DNA from: UBA7328 sp002471345
GTDB taxonomy: Bacteria > Bacteroidota > Bacteroidia > Chitinophagales > Saprospiraceae
Direction: 5' to 3'
DNA length: 64,000 nucleotides
NCBI GenBank assembly: GCA_964011275.1
Contig: CAXGOB010000003.1
Location: forward strand, 47,992-111,991
In this document: in pieces, positions 17,992 through 27,264 of the stretch
How positions within the stretch are numbered: the first letter of the stretch is position 1
Layout: each line of letters starts with the position of its first letter
Program-made: the position numbers and the translations under genes
Notes under the pieces: generated by a model
What the model saw: the letters and a program-made list of their open reading frames with translations, nothing else
Told to the model about the DNA's origin: nothing
Databases searched by the model: none

Positions 17992-19207
17992 AAATCCTAA
18001 ATTATCAATCAATATCATTTCTGGCTTTTTGGTATTGGCATTGTTACGACTCCTTCCATTTAATTTTTATGCATCCATGATTGTAGGCCATGAAGTTATC
18101 ATTGACAATAGAGAAGGGAATGCCATAAATTTTGTTAATTATATTTCAGTCTTCTTTTTAATTTTTGTTGCTCTGATCAAATTACCGACAATCCGTGCAA
18201 AGTGGCAAGAGTTGTGGCCTTTTGGAGTACTCATGCTTATCTATCTAGCAAATTTGTTTTTTGCACCTTATGTTAAAGCCTCCTGGGTAATATATCAATT
18301 GGCATTTATCCTGATTGCATGTGTCATTCATATTTTGTTATCCGGTCAGTCTGGTTTGAACTATGAGAAAACATTGAAAAGTGGGGGGTTCATGTTTTTC
18401 ATTTCTGTTACTATTCTTTTTTTAGGTGTAGTTTTTAGCATTATGTATAGCGAATATTCTGTAAGCTACATCATATCAGAATTTAATGATTCATTTATTA
18501 ATAGTGCGAACAGTATTGGTCTAATGAAGCAATATTATGGATATGTTGTTGGCTTTATTGTATTGTATGCCCTTTTTGTTTTAGACAAGATATGGATTAA
18601 AATAGCCGTGGTTGCACTGGCCTTTTTTACTGCTTTTGGAATCAGAAGTTTTATCATTGGTATAGTTGGTGTTTTATTTTTTCTAAACCTTAAGTCACCA
18701 GTTCGTTTGCTTGTCCTCATTATTATCATGGCTTTTGCAGCATATTTTTTATGGGATGATATTATAATGGAAATGCTTTATGACACTAGATTTTATGCCT
18801 ATATGAATGGTTGGGACATAATACAGAAGTTTCCATTTGGAGTTGGACTTGGAGGATATCCAGAATACACAGAGATTAACAATAGTGTTCTATTCGCAAC
18901 ATTTTTCACTATAGATGCCGCTCTTAATTATGTTCCAAACTCTCCAGAGTCTGACCTCGTTCATGTTTTTGGCAGTCTTGGTCTTTGGGCAGGAATTATT
19001 CACATATTCATTCAAATGAGATTGATTTTTTTGGGACTTGCTCACAGATTTAAAATGAGACCATTTGAAAAATGTATGTTTTACTTTTTCATTTTTATGA
19101 CGGCTTTCGGTATCAGTGAAGACACTATGTTCACAGTGTCCTATTGGATCTTTTTTGGTGTAACCTCTGGAATTATTGCCTCTATTTCAAAAAGGAAGTA
19201 TGCCTAA
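17969..19207 (+). CDS. O-antigen-ligase/polymerase-like membrane protein (Wzy candidate)
   Basis: This 412-residue integral membrane protein has about 10-12 hydrophobic segments and a large loop near residues 270-330, containing FPFGVGLGGYPEYTE and NSPESDLVHVFGSLGLW. That loop pattern is typical of Wzy polymerases and O-antigen ligases (PF04932-like), which join or transfer lipid-linked glycan units on the periplasmic side. In a flippase operon without other polymerase candidates, Wzy is the simplest reading. ATG 17969 is preferred over TTG 17966. The gene overlaps the preceding sulfotransferase gene by 23 bases and the next gene by 8. Confidence 0.8.
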   Translation: MNTLLLHKNPKLSINIISGFLVLALLRLLPFNFYASMIVGHEVIIDNREGNAINFVNYISVFFLIFVALIKLPTIRAKWQELWPFGVLMLIYLANLFFAPYVKASWVIYQLAFILIACVIHILLSGQSGLNYEKTLKSGGFMFFISVTILFLGVVFSIMYSEYSVSYIISEFNDSFINSANSIGLMKQYYGYVVGFIVLYALFVLDKIWIKIAVVALAFFTAFGIRSFIIGIVGVLFFLNLKSPVRLLVLIIIMAFAAYFLWDDIIMEMLYDTRFYAYMNGWDIIQKFPFGVGLGGYPEYTEINNSVLFATFFTIDAALNYVPNSPESDLVHVFGSLGLWAGIIHIFIQMRLIFLGLAHRFKMRPFEKCMFYFFIFMTAFGISEDTMFTVSYWIFFGVTSGIIASISKRKYA

Positions 19208-19946
19208 GGTGTCCGTCGTTATGTCGTGTTATAATGAAATAGGTCATGCTTCTCGAGCTGTTGAGTCTATCTTATCACAAAGTTTTACAGATTATGAATT
19301 TATAATTATCGATGATGGAAGCACAGATGGGACAAGAAGAATTTTAGAATCTTATCATGCTAAAGACAAGAGAATTAAGTTTTTTATTAATCCCCAAAAT
19401 ATAGGGCTTGCTGCATCGCTTAATAAAGGAATAAAAAATGCGGAAGGACTATATATAGCTAGAATGGATGCAGATGACATGGCTTTTTCAGACAGGCTCA
19501 GATTACAAGTCGAATATTTGGATGAAAATCCTGAGACAGATATTCTGGGCAGTAATGCCCAGATGATAAAAGGAAAGAGAACCTGGATTAGCAATGTACC
19601 ATTAATTCATAATGAAATTAAAGCTTTTGCATTTAGCCAAACAACCATAATTCACCCAACAGTGATGATCAGAAGATCCTGTTTTAAGAGGGACGAATAT
19701 GACCCTAATCTGCCGTGGGCCGAAGATAAAGACTTGTGGCTGAGATGGATGGATAAATTTACTTTTGCAAACTTGAGCCACCCCTTGATTGAATATAGAG
19801 TAAAAGATAAAGTTACGTGGGCAATATTCTATTACAACCATTTGGTCCTATTTAGGAATATACAGAGGCAAAAAGTATTGTTGAAAAAACTACCGGCTCT
19901 TTTTAAAAGTGTAGCAGTTCATTTATACAAAATCATTTTGTCATGA
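19200..19946 (+). CDS. Family 2 glycosyltransferase
   Basis: This 248-residue GT-A fold glycosyltransferase opens with PKVSVVMSCYNEIGHASRAV, followed by IDDGSTDGTRRILE, RMDADDMAFSDRL (the DxD metal and nucleotide-sugar site) and the late WAEDKDLWLRW. It would add one sugar to the growing lipid-linked glycan in the cytosol. ATG 19200 is chosen because the family core begins right after it; an earlier in-frame TTG would add eight unrelated residues. It overlaps the polymerase gene by 8 bases and the third sulfotransferase gene by 4 (ATGA). Confidence 0.9.
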   Translation: MPKVSVVMSCYNEIGHASRAVESILSQSFTDYEFIIIDDGSTDGTRRILESYHAKDKRIKFFINPQNIGLAASLNKGIKNAEGLYIARMDADDMAFSDRLRLQVEYLDENPETDILGSNAQMIKGKRTWISNVPLIHNEIKAFAFSQTTIIHPTVMIRRSCFKRDEYDPNLPWAEDKDLWLRWMDKFTFANLSHPLIEYRVKDKVTWAIFYYNHLVLFRNIQRQKVLLKKLPALFKSVAVHLYKIILS

Positions 19947-20725
19947 TGGAGCCTCGCACATATTTTGAACTAAAAAGAGACGCAGTCTATCGATACATAC
20001 TTTGGCAGACAACTCTGGGAAATCAGCAAAATTTATATCTGGCAGAATTTCCAAAATCAGGAGGCACCTGGTTGGCTCAAATGCTTGCAAGGTTATTATC
20101 ACTACCTTTTCCCCGAAACACTTCGGTCTCTAGGCAGCCATGTATACTGCATGGACATCACCAAATAAGGTCCAAAAATAAAAGAGTAATTCACTTGACA
20201 AGAGACGGAAGAGATGTAATGGTCTCTGCTTATTTTTATTTTTTGATTAACGATAAAAATATTTTTCAGAATATTTGGGTAAAGAAAATGAATAAAGAGG
20301 ATTTAAATGATGTTAAGTCGAACCTGCCTCAATTCATTGATATTTTCTTCAATAATTATAAAAGTGGAGGGACAAGGAAAAATTGGAATGACTTTGTACT
20401 CCATTATTTGGAAATGAAAAATGTGATACAGGTGCGTTATGAGGAATTGAATTTGCATACTTCACGAACAATGACTTCGCTGCTTCACAAACTAGAGATT
20501 AAAACTCCTTCATTGCCAATGAAGGAGGTAATCGAAAGATATAGCTTTAAGGCTCAAACAGGCAGAGAAAAGGGCCAATTAGACGAAAATGCTTTTTTGA
20601 GAAGAGGAAACGTAGGGGACTGGAAAAATTATTTTAGCAGAGATGCCGCAGAAGTTTTTAATTTCTATGCAGGAGAAGCATTGATAAGTGCAGGTTATGA
20701 GAAAACTAGAAACTGGTACCATTAA
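19943..20725 (+). CDS. Sulfotransferase domain protein (third in the operon)
   Basis: This 260-residue protein has FPKSGGTWLAQML (phosphosulfate loop, from 36) and HLTRDGRDVMVSAYFYF (3'-phosphate motif, from 84), plus the C-terminal FLRRGNVGDWKNYFS block, which matches the classic RKGxxGDWKxxFT of cytosolic sulfotransferases. This is the clearest true sulfotransferase of the three. It presumably sulfates a sugar of the repeat unit. Start ATG 19943 overlaps the preceding stop. The following glycosyltransferase gene begins inside its last 29 bases, so the two are likely translated together. Confidence 0.9.
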   Translation: MMEPRTYFELKRDAVYRYILWQTTLGNQQNLYLAEFPKSGGTWLAQMLARLLSLPFPRNTSVSRQPCILHGHHQIRSKNKRVIHLTRDGRDVMVSAYFYFLINDKNIFQNIWVKKMNKEDLNDVKSNLPQFIDIFFNNYKSGGTRKNWNDFVLHYLEMKNVIQVRYEELNLHTSRTMTSLLHKLEIKTPSLPMKEVIERYSFKAQTGREKGQLDENAFLRRGNVGDWKNYFSRDAAEVFNFYAGEALISAGYEKTRNWYH

Positions 20726-21761
20726 AACCCTTTGTTATATTGGTGATTTGCCGGATCGACGGATAGATGGAATTACTACTTCATTTAATCGAAACTTATC
20801 CATTCTTTCTGATAACTTTAAGATCATAAACACACCAGAAAACAGCTTTTTAAAAACAGGTCCTATTAAAAAGATTATCACTGTTTTATCTTTTTGGAAC
20901 AACACTAGGAGGTTTATAAATGATAAAAATCCAGAAGTTTGTTACATCAACTTGCCAACTTCTTTTTGGGGCCTATTCAAGCAATTTGTGCTTCTGATTT
21001 TAATTCAGAACAAAAGCCTTGTAGTTGTATTTCATGTTCATCGCGGTGATTTTTTAGAAAGAATACAAAGCTCATGGGTTTATAAACTTCTGGCAAATAG
21101 AATTATCAAAAGAGTAGAAAAAGTGATTGTTCTATCGCCAATGGAAGGAGCAAAATTAAATGAAACCTTTAAGACTAAAGCCTTTTATTCTCTGACAAAT
21201 ACAATTGACGCCCCAAACTTTAACAGTAAAATTGACCGGGCAGGGTTTCTGTATGTTTCTAATTATTTGGAGAGCAAAGGGATTTTTGACTTATTAGAAG
21301 TGTTTACTGCCTTGAAAGAAGAAGGTGTGAGACTGGAATGTTATGGAGACTTTCCCAATAATGAATATAAAGAGCGACTCTTCAAATATGCATCACCTTT
21401 TATTTCTATAAATGGCCCAGTGGTTGGCGCTGCGAAATACAAGGTTATGCAGAAAGCGAAATGCCTTATTTTGCCATCTCGAAGTGAGGGTCAACCACTG
21501 GTTATATTAGAAGCTATGAGCCAGGGCCTCCCTGTTATCGCAACGGATGTAGGTTTTGTTAAAGAATTATTAGGTGAAGACAACGGCTACTATATTCCAG
21601 CAAATAATAAGGAAGCACTCAAAAAAGTAATTCTAGAAGTTTCTAAGAATCGAGAAATGTCTGTACATGGGGATTGTTTACAAAAGAGGTACAAAGAAAA
21701 ATTTAATCCAAGCGCCCATAAGAAACAACTATTTGAAATATTCAAACCATTCATAAGTTGA
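20697..21761 (+). CDS. Family 4 glycosyltransferase
   Basis: This 354-residue GT-B fold glycosyltransferase has a C-terminal nucleotide-sugar domain showing CLILPSRSEGQPLVILEAMSQGLPVIATDVG, the E-x7-E retaining motif of family 4. The N-terminal half has the acceptor-type Rossmann region, with VVFHVHRGDFLERI. ATG 20697 is taken; a GTG at 20688 is possible. The gene overlaps the preceding sulfotransferase gene by 29 bases, and its stop overlaps the TTG start of the next glycosyltransferase in a TTGA sequence. Sugar specificity cannot be told. Confidence 0.88.
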   Translation: MRKLETGTIKTLCYIGDLPDRRIDGITTSFNRNLSILSDNFKIINTPENSFLKTGPIKKIITVLSFWNNTRRFINDKNPEVCYINLPTSFWGLFKQFVLLILIQNKSLVVVFHVHRGDFLERIQSSWVYKLLANRIIKRVEKVIVLSPMEGAKLNETFKTKAFYSLTNTIDAPNFNSKIDRAGFLYVSNYLESKGIFDLLEVFTALKEEGVRLECYGDFPNNEYKERLFKYASPFISINGPVVGAAKYKVMQKAKCLILPSRSEGQPLVILEAMSQGLPVIATDVGFVKELLGEDNGYYIPANNKEALKKVILEVSKNREMSVHGDCLQKRYKEKFNPSAHKKQLFEIFKPFIS

Positions 21762-22903
21762 GGAAAGGCCTTCTTCATATCGTAATCGTGAATGCTATAT
21801 ATCCACCGGATAATGGTGCTTCTGGGAGGGCTGTTTTTCAATTAGCTGAACAGTTAGAAAAGAACGAGTATAAGGTTACTGTCGTTACGACAAACCAAGC
21901 ATACAATACAATAGTTAATACAGATATCCCCTCTCAAAATGTCATTAGAGTCAAGGCAAGAACACAACGAAACATTTATATAAAAAGATTGTTCTCAGCC
22001 TATCATGATAGTAAAGCATTACTGAAAAAAAGTGCTTCTATAAATGCAGATATGTTCATTCTGTGTTCAGACCCACCACTAATGAATTTTTTGGCTCCGA
22101 GGTTCTTGAAAAATAAAAAATATCTTATCTGGGTCATGGATCTGTATCCCGAGGCGTTTGTTGCAAAGGGTCTAGTTTCAAAGCAAAACTGGCTGGTCAA
22201 GGGATATGAAAAACGTTTAGCATTAAATACTACTGCAGGAATCATTGCACTAGGCAAAAGTCAGCTTCAATTTTTATCTAATAAATATAGATTTCAAAAG
22301 AACAAGCAAATTGTAATACCATGTGGTGTACACGGAATTGAAAAGAAGGGAAAGGTCATTCCAACATGGAAAAGAAAAAACAGAATCATCTTGGCCTATT
22401 GTGGAAATTTAGGAGAAGCACACTCAGCAAAATTTTTGTTAGAGTTGATATTTAAGTCAAATCCGAAGAAACATCAATTTGTCTTGAGCGCTTTTGGGAC
22501 TAAAGTAGAGTGGTTACATAAGAAAGTATCTCAATTACCTAATGTGAGTATTGTAGACTGGATTCAAGAAACAGAAATACATCATGTAAGCATTCAAATA
22601 GTGTCACTTAAAAAAGAATGGACACATGTATGTGTTCCTTCTAAAGCTGTCAGTTCTATTTGCCACCACACTCCGGTTTTATTTCATGGAAGTTCAGAAG
22701 GAGATACATATCAGCATTTTCAAAAGGCTTTATGGCACATTCCAGATGACAATTCTTGTTCTATTGCTATTGATCAATTTTACGCTTCTTTGCAAAATGA
22801 AAATATCGCATCTAAGAAAGAAGAAGCAATACTAGCAGAAAAATCAATAAAGGATATATATCAAAACGGAGTGAAACAATTATCAAAAATTTTATCAGCA
22901 TGA
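21758..22903 (+). CDS. Family 4-like glycosyltransferase
   Basis: This 381-residue protein opens with HIVIVNAIYPPDNGASGRAVFQLAEQL, the glycine-rich N-terminal loop of WcaI/FnlC-like GT-B enzymes. SDPPLMNFLAPRFLKNKKYLIWVMDLYPEAF also fits that group. The C-terminal domain is less canonical: the usual EGxxxxxxEAMA block is replaced by CVPSKAVSSICHHTPVLFHG, as in WcaI-type transferases. The TTG start overlaps the previous stop; the first internal ATG is far downstream. The next gene overlaps by four bases (ATGA). Specificity is unknown. Confidence 0.82.
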   Translation: MRKGLLHIVIVNAIYPPDNGASGRAVFQLAEQLEKNEYKVTVVTTNQAYNTIVNTDIPSQNVIRVKARTQRNIYIKRLFSAYHDSKALLKKSASINADMFILCSDPPLMNFLAPRFLKNKKYLIWVMDLYPEAFVAKGLVSKQNWLVKGYEKRLALNTTAGIIALGKSQLQFLSNKYRFQKNKQIVIPCGVHGIEKKGKVIPTWKRKNRIILAYCGNLGEAHSAKFLLELIFKSNPKKHQFVLSAFGTKVEWLHKKVSQLPNVSIVDWIQETEIHHVSIQIVSLKKEWTHVCVPSKAVSSICHHTPVLFHGSSEGDTYQHFQKALWHIPDDNSCSIAIDQFYASLQNENIASKKEEAILAEKSIKDIYQNGVKQLSKILSA

Positions 22904-23967
22904 GCAATAACTATATAGCTATAATGGCAGGAGGCGTCGGCACTCGTTTTTGGCCAGCAAGTAGAGCTTCCAGACCAAAGCAATTTTTGGATATTTTAGG
23001 CATTGGCAAGTCACTTTTGCAAATGACATTTGAAAGAGCCTCACAAATTGTACCTAAAGAAAATGTAGTCATAGCCTCCAACAAGAAGTACAAAGATTTG
23101 ATTTTGGATCAATTGCCAGAGCTTATTCCCAATCAGATACTCTTAGAACCATCAATGAACAATACAGCGCCATGTGTGCTTTATACTGCGCTTCACCTCA
23201 ATGCGAAAAACCCCAACAGCAATTTTGCTGTAATTCCGTCTGATCATATGATATTGAAAGAGGACGTATTCACGATTAAAATGTTAATGGCTTTTGATTT
23301 TGCTGCTCATAATGAGGCTATAGTAACATTGGGAATACAGCCCACTCGTCCTGATACTGGCTATGGATATATCAACTTTAAAGTTTCAGATGAAAAAGTA
23401 TTAGATGTTATTGAATTTAAAGAGAAGCCAAACGAAGCAACCGCTCAGAAGTATTTGGACTCAGGAAATTATCTATGGAATGCAGGAATATTTGTTTGGA
23501 GTGTAAAGACTATTATTAATTCTTTTAGAAAAAACGCAGAGGATATATTGTTGGTATTATCACAAGATTTGAATCGATTTGGAACAACAGAAGAACAAAA
23601 ATATATCGATCAAGTATATCCTAATACGAGAAACATATCGGTGGACTTTGCAATTTTGGAAAAGTCCAATAATGTAAAAACTATACCTTCAGATATAGGA
23701 TGGTCCGACTTGGGCACATGGAACTCTCTTTATAACTATTTGCCCAAAGACAAGAATGACAATGTTATTCAAACCCAGAAAAGTAATCTTGAGGGAGTAA
23801 AAGGCAACTTGATAAGAACTTCTTCTTCTGATAAATTAGTGGTGATAAAGGGTTTGGAAAATTACATCATTGTGGATGAAGATAATGTGTTACTTATATA
23901 TCCGCGTTCTGATGAACAAGAAATTAAAAAGGTCAGAAACAATCTGCCATTTGAGGACCTAAAGTAA
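22900..23967 (+). CDS. manC: Mannose-1-phosphate guanylyltransferase
   Basis: This 355-residue enzyme makes GDP-mannose from mannose-1-phosphate and GTP. Motifs include the nucleotide-binding MAGGVGTRFWPASRASRPKQF (from 9), LEPSMNNTAPC, VIPSDHM, GYGYI, FKEKPN and DIGWSDLGTWNSLY. It is the short form without the fused phosphomannose isomerase domain. Its place in the operon implies that mannose, or a GDP-mannose-derived sugar such as fucose, is part of the glycan, although no GDP-mannose dehydratase is in the window. It overlaps the gene before it by four bases and abuts the next one. Confidence 0.93.
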   Translation: MSNNYIAIMAGGVGTRFWPASRASRPKQFLDILGIGKSLLQMTFERASQIVPKENVVIASNKKYKDLILDQLPELIPNQILLEPSMNNTAPCVLYTALHLNAKNPNSNFAVIPSDHMILKEDVFTIKMLMAFDFAAHNEAIVTLGIQPTRPDTGYGYINFKVSDEKVLDVIEFKEKPNEATAQKYLDSGNYLWNAGIFVWSVKTIINSFRKNAEDILLVLSQDLNRFGTTEEQKYIDQVYPNTRNISVDFAILEKSNNVKTIPSDIGWSDLGTWNSLYNYLPKDKNDNVIQTQKSNLEGVKGNLIRTSSSDKLVVIKGLENYIIVDEDNVLLIYPRSDEQEIKKVRNNLPFEDLK

Positions 23968-25125
23968 ATGACAAAAAGTAAGCTTAAAATATCATTTGTT
24001 GCCAATACCTCATGGAGTATTTACAACTTCAGGTTGGAGGTGGCTCAACATTTCAAAAGTTTAGGTCATACTATATATGTCATTGCCCCACGAGATAAAC
24101 ACTCGGAAAAACTAATAGCTGAAGGATTTATTTTTATTGAGTCTTCTGTTAAACCCTATAGCAACAACCCATTGGAGGAGTTGAGGTACTTTTATTTTCT
24201 GTTGAAGGCGTATCATCAAAACAAGTTTGACCACATTTTCCATTATACCATTAAGTCTAATATCTATGGATCAGTTGCAGCAAAACTCCTTGGACTTCGA
24301 AGTACAGCGATTGTTACCGGGTTAGGTAGATTGCTTAATATGAACAAGGGAAGAAGAAAATCACTAATTCATGGAATGTATAAAGTTGCAGTGAAGACAA
24401 CTAGTCACCTTTGGTTTTTGAACAAAGAAGATCAAAAGTATTTTTTCCAAAACAAAATTTCTGGAAGCAAAACGTCTAAGATAATTCCTAGTGAAGGGGT
24501 GAATTTGAATAAATATTTTAAAACGAAGAAAAAGGACTTTCGGTCAAGTTCATTTCTGTTTGCAGGAAGGTTGTTAAAAGAGAAAGGAATATTGTTGTTT
24601 ATCAAAGCAGCAGAGATTGTTAAAAATCACTACCCACATGTCAGGTTTGACATTGTAGGGTTCATAGATTCAAAAGATAATGATAGCATTAGTCAGGGTG
24701 AGCTTTTAGATTATCAGAATAGAGAAATTGTAAAGTATCATGGAGATACTGAAGATATAAGGCCATATATTGCTAAAACCAACTGTGTCGTTTTGTCCTC
24801 AACATATGGCGAAGGAATCTCGCGAATACTTCTTGAAGCAGCAGCAATGGAGACGCCCATTATTGCTTCAAAAAACAGGGGCTGTGAGGATGTCGTTATA
24901 GATGGTTATAACGGATTTCTTTGCAAGAAAGAGGATTTATTCCACCTTGTTGATCAGATGATGGCATTCATTTCTTTGGATGTTGAAGCTAAAGTGGTTA
25001 TGGGAAGGAATGGTCGAAAGCTCGTGAAAAAAGAATATGATGTAGCTCAAGTAATAACAGTATATGAAGGACACATAGGAGTTAACATGCTGAAAAAGTC
25101 TAAAATAAAAAGTCTAAAACCATAA
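23968..25125 (+). CDS. Family 4 glycosyltransferase
   Basis: This 385-residue GT-B glycosyltransferase has an N-terminal block KISFVANTSWSIYNFRLEVA and the Glyco_trans_4_2 pattern HYTIKSNIYGSVAAKLLG, as in PglA/CapM-like enzymes that act early on lipid-linked glycans. The C-terminal domain has FLFAGRLLKEKGILLFIKAA and LSSTYGEGISRILLEAAAMETPIIAS with the retaining E-x7-E pattern. It starts directly at the stop of manC. It is the last glycosyltransferase of the operon; the lipoprotein epimerase gene follows after 10 bases. Confidence 0.9.
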   Translation: MTKSKLKISFVANTSWSIYNFRLEVAQHFKSLGHTIYVIAPRDKHSEKLIAEGFIFIESSVKPYSNNPLEELRYFYFLLKAYHQNKFDHIFHYTIKSNIYGSVAAKLLGLRSTAIVTGLGRLLNMNKGRRKSLIHGMYKVAVKTTSHLWFLNKEDQKYFFQNKISGSKTSKIIPSEGVNLNKYFKTKKKDFRSSSFLFAGRLLKEKGILLFIKAAEIVKNHYPHVRFDIVGFIDSKDNDSISQGELLDYQNREIVKYHGDTEDIRPYIAKTNCVVLSSTYGEGISRILLEAAAMETPIIASKNRGCEDVVIDGYNGFLCKKEDLFHLVDQMMAFISLDVEAKVVMGRNGRKLVKKEYDVAQVITVYEGHIGVNMLKKSKIKSLKP

Positions 25126-25135
25126 ATTGTTTTCA

Positions 25136-26278
25136 ATGTACAGATCAATGTTGTTTTCAGCTCTTTTGTTTTTAATTATTGCATGTAACCCAAGCAATGA
25201 ATCTAAAGACCGCGTAATGCAAGCAAGAATCACAAAAGAAAGTTTTGGTAATGTAAAAGGAGAAGAAGTTTTTCTATATATCCTTGAGAATAGAAATGGA
25301 ATGAAAGTTTCCATTACCAATTATGGTGGTATAGTCACTAAAATTCAAGTCCCAGACAGAGACGGTTCTTTAGGTGATGTTGTATTAGGGTTTGATAGCC
25401 TTAAAGGATATTTAGATGACCATCCATATTTTGGGGCAATTATAGGTCGCTATGGAAATCGAATTGACAAAGGCGCTTTTGAAATAAATGAAGAGTCTTT
25501 TCAATTGCCAATTAACAATGACCCAAATTCATTACATGGCGGTTTTCAGGGTTTTGACAAAAAAGTCTGGCAAGTTAAAGAACATACAATAGAAGAGGGT
25601 GGAGGAATAGAGCTCTCATCGATCAGCAAAGACGGAGAAGAAGGATATCCAGGAAAACTTAATGTGACAGTAGAGTATGCTCTGACGAATGATAATGAAT
25701 TATTAATTGACTATAGGGCTACGACTGACAAACCAACCGTAATTAACTTGACTAATCATTCTTATTTCAATTTAAAAGGTGCAGGTAATGGGAATGTTTT
25801 AGAACATGTGTTAAGGATAGAGTCTGACCAATTTACTCCAGTAGACGAAACATTAATCCCTACTGGGGCAGTGGAAAATGTGAAAAACACGCCTTTTGAC
25901 TTTTCTACTCCAAAGACTATCGGAGAAAGAATAGACTCAGAAAACATTCAATTGCAACATGGAGGAGGTTATGACCATAATTTTGTTTTGAGAGACTCTT
26001 CTTCTAAATTGAAATCTGTGGCAATTGTGTATGAGCCTTCATCAGGAAGACAAATGGAAGTCTTGTCTACAGAGCCTGGTGTTCAGTTTTATACAGGAAA
26101 CTTTCTAGATGGCACATTAATAGGAAAAGGTGGAAAAAGTTATAATAAGAGATATGGATTTTGTTTAGAAACCCAACATTTTCCAGACTCTCCCAATCAA
26201 GAAAAATTCCCATCTACGAGATTAGATCCGGGAGAAGAATATCGTTCAAAAACGATTTATAAGTTTTCTATAAGATAG
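25136..26278 (+). CDS. Aldose 1-epimerase (mutarotase), predicted lipoprotein
   Basis: This 380-residue galactose mutarotase-fold enzyme interconverts alpha and beta anomers of free aldoses. Visible motifs are NYGGIVTKI, GFDSLKGYL, GRYGNRI, SLHGGFQGFDKKVW, NLTNHSYFNL (catalytic His), HGGGYDHNFVL and CLETQHFPDSPNQ (catalytic Glu region). The N-terminus MYRSMLFSALLFLIIACNPS is a lipoprotein signal with C17 as the lipidated residue, so it acts outside the cytosol. ATG 25136 is preferred over a TTG at 25127. It lies 10 bases after the last glycosyltransferase. It overlaps the convergent ftcD by 11 bases. Confidence 0.9.
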   Translation: MYRSMLFSALLFLIIACNPSNESKDRVMQARITKESFGNVKGEEVFLYILENRNGMKVSITNYGGIVTKIQVPDRDGSLGDVVLGFDSLKGYLDDHPYFGAIIGRYGNRIDKGAFEINEESFQLPINNDPNSLHGGFQGFDKKVWQVKEHTIEEGGGIELSSISKDGEEGYPGKLNVTVEYALTNDNELLIDYRATTDKPTVINLTNHSYFNLKGAGNGNVLEHVLRIESDQFTPVDETLIPTGAVENVKNTPFDFSTPKTIGERIDSENIQLQHGGGYDHNFVLRDSSSKLKSVAIVYEPSSGRQMEVLSTEPGVQFYTGNFLDGTLIGKGGKSYNKRYGFCLETQHFPDSPNQEKFPSTRLDPGEEYRSKTIYKFSIR

Positions 26279-27239
26279 AAGAAAAAGGAATTATTCTTTC
26301 AGTAAGTTGAAAAGGACCATTGAAATCAAGACCAAGTGCCTGTACTAATGGTTTCTTTATATTTTTTTGAACTAAGCTTTTATTTGCTATGCTTGCTGCG
26401 AAACCGGGAATCATACCGATAAGTTCTGATGATGATGTTTCAACCTCAAAGTGATTTGATATCTCTGCCACGAAGAAATAGACATCGGCAATTGAAAGTG
26501 TTCTGGGGTTATGAATGTTAGTAGATATTTGACAACAACCATATGCCTCCATATACCAACCCATTATTTGAAGCGGCCTAATATCTTTATCTTGATATAG
26601 CCCTTTTTTTTGCCTTAGGTTCCGCATTTTTTTTGCAATCTTTTTTGCCACTGAAAGGTCATTTGTATTGATATTGATGTTATATGCTATCATAAAGTCT
26701 CTTACACCGAAGACGGTACCCCCAAAAGATCTATTTAAATGCGATCCTCCAAAATCTGCATTATATGCCATTTGCCCAGGACTATTTATTAGCGTTTCGT
26801 ATTCTCCTGCTCGAAGATGAGGTAGGGTTTTAATAATACCAATTGAGGACAGAGCATAGAGAAAGACCGGAATGCTTAGTTCCAAACTTAATTCACGGGA
26901 TAAAACTTCAACTCTCGCCTTTAAATCTTCAACATTATTTGGATCAAGAGGGACAAAAGGACAAATGTCTACAGCACCTAATCTTGGGTGTTGCCCATCA
27001 TGAATGGCCATATCAATAATGGTAGCTGTTTTGTGATACAATCTTCTGATTGTTGCAAAAACATCTACAACACCTCCTATAATAGTAATTACAGTCCTAT
27101 TAGCATCATATCCTATGTCTACATTGAGAATTTGCACTTTAGGTGTACTTATGTGTGCGATTATTTCATTTATTTTCGATTCGTCTCTTCCTTCACTTAT
27201 ATTGGGAATACATTCAATTAAATAGTTGACCTCGTTCAT
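26268..27239 (-). CDS. ftcD: Glutamate formimidoyltransferase
   Basis: This 323-residue enzyme transfers the formimino group of formiminoglutamate to tetrahydrofolate in histidine breakdown. The family opening ECIPNISEGRDESKINEI is clear, followed by DANRTVITIIG, HDGQHPRLGAVDICPFVPL and RAGEYETL. It corresponds only to the formiminotransferase domain: the cyclodeaminase half found in bifunctional versions is absent, which is common in bacteria. No other hut gene is in view. Its 3' end overlaps the mutarotase gene by 11 bases, and it is divergent from the secreted-protein gene at 27265. Confidence 0.9.
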   Translation of the reverse strand: MNEVNYLIECIPNISEGRDESKINEIIAHISTPKVQILNVDIGYDANRTVITIIGGVVDVFATIRRLYHKTATIIDMAIHDGQHPRLGAVDICPFVPLDPNNVEDLKARVEVLSRELSLELSIPVFLYALSSIGIIKTLPHLRAGEYETLINSPGQMAYNADFGGSHLNRSFGGTVFGVRDFMIAYNININTNDLSVAKKIAKKMRNLRQKKGLYQDKDIRPLQIMGWYMEAYGCCQISTNIHNPRTLSIADVYFFVAEISNHFEVETSSSELIGMIPGFAASIANKSLVQKNIKKPLVQALGLDFNGPFQLTERIIPFSSIL

Positions 27240-27264
27240 ACGTTTATTGACTACACTGAATTAT

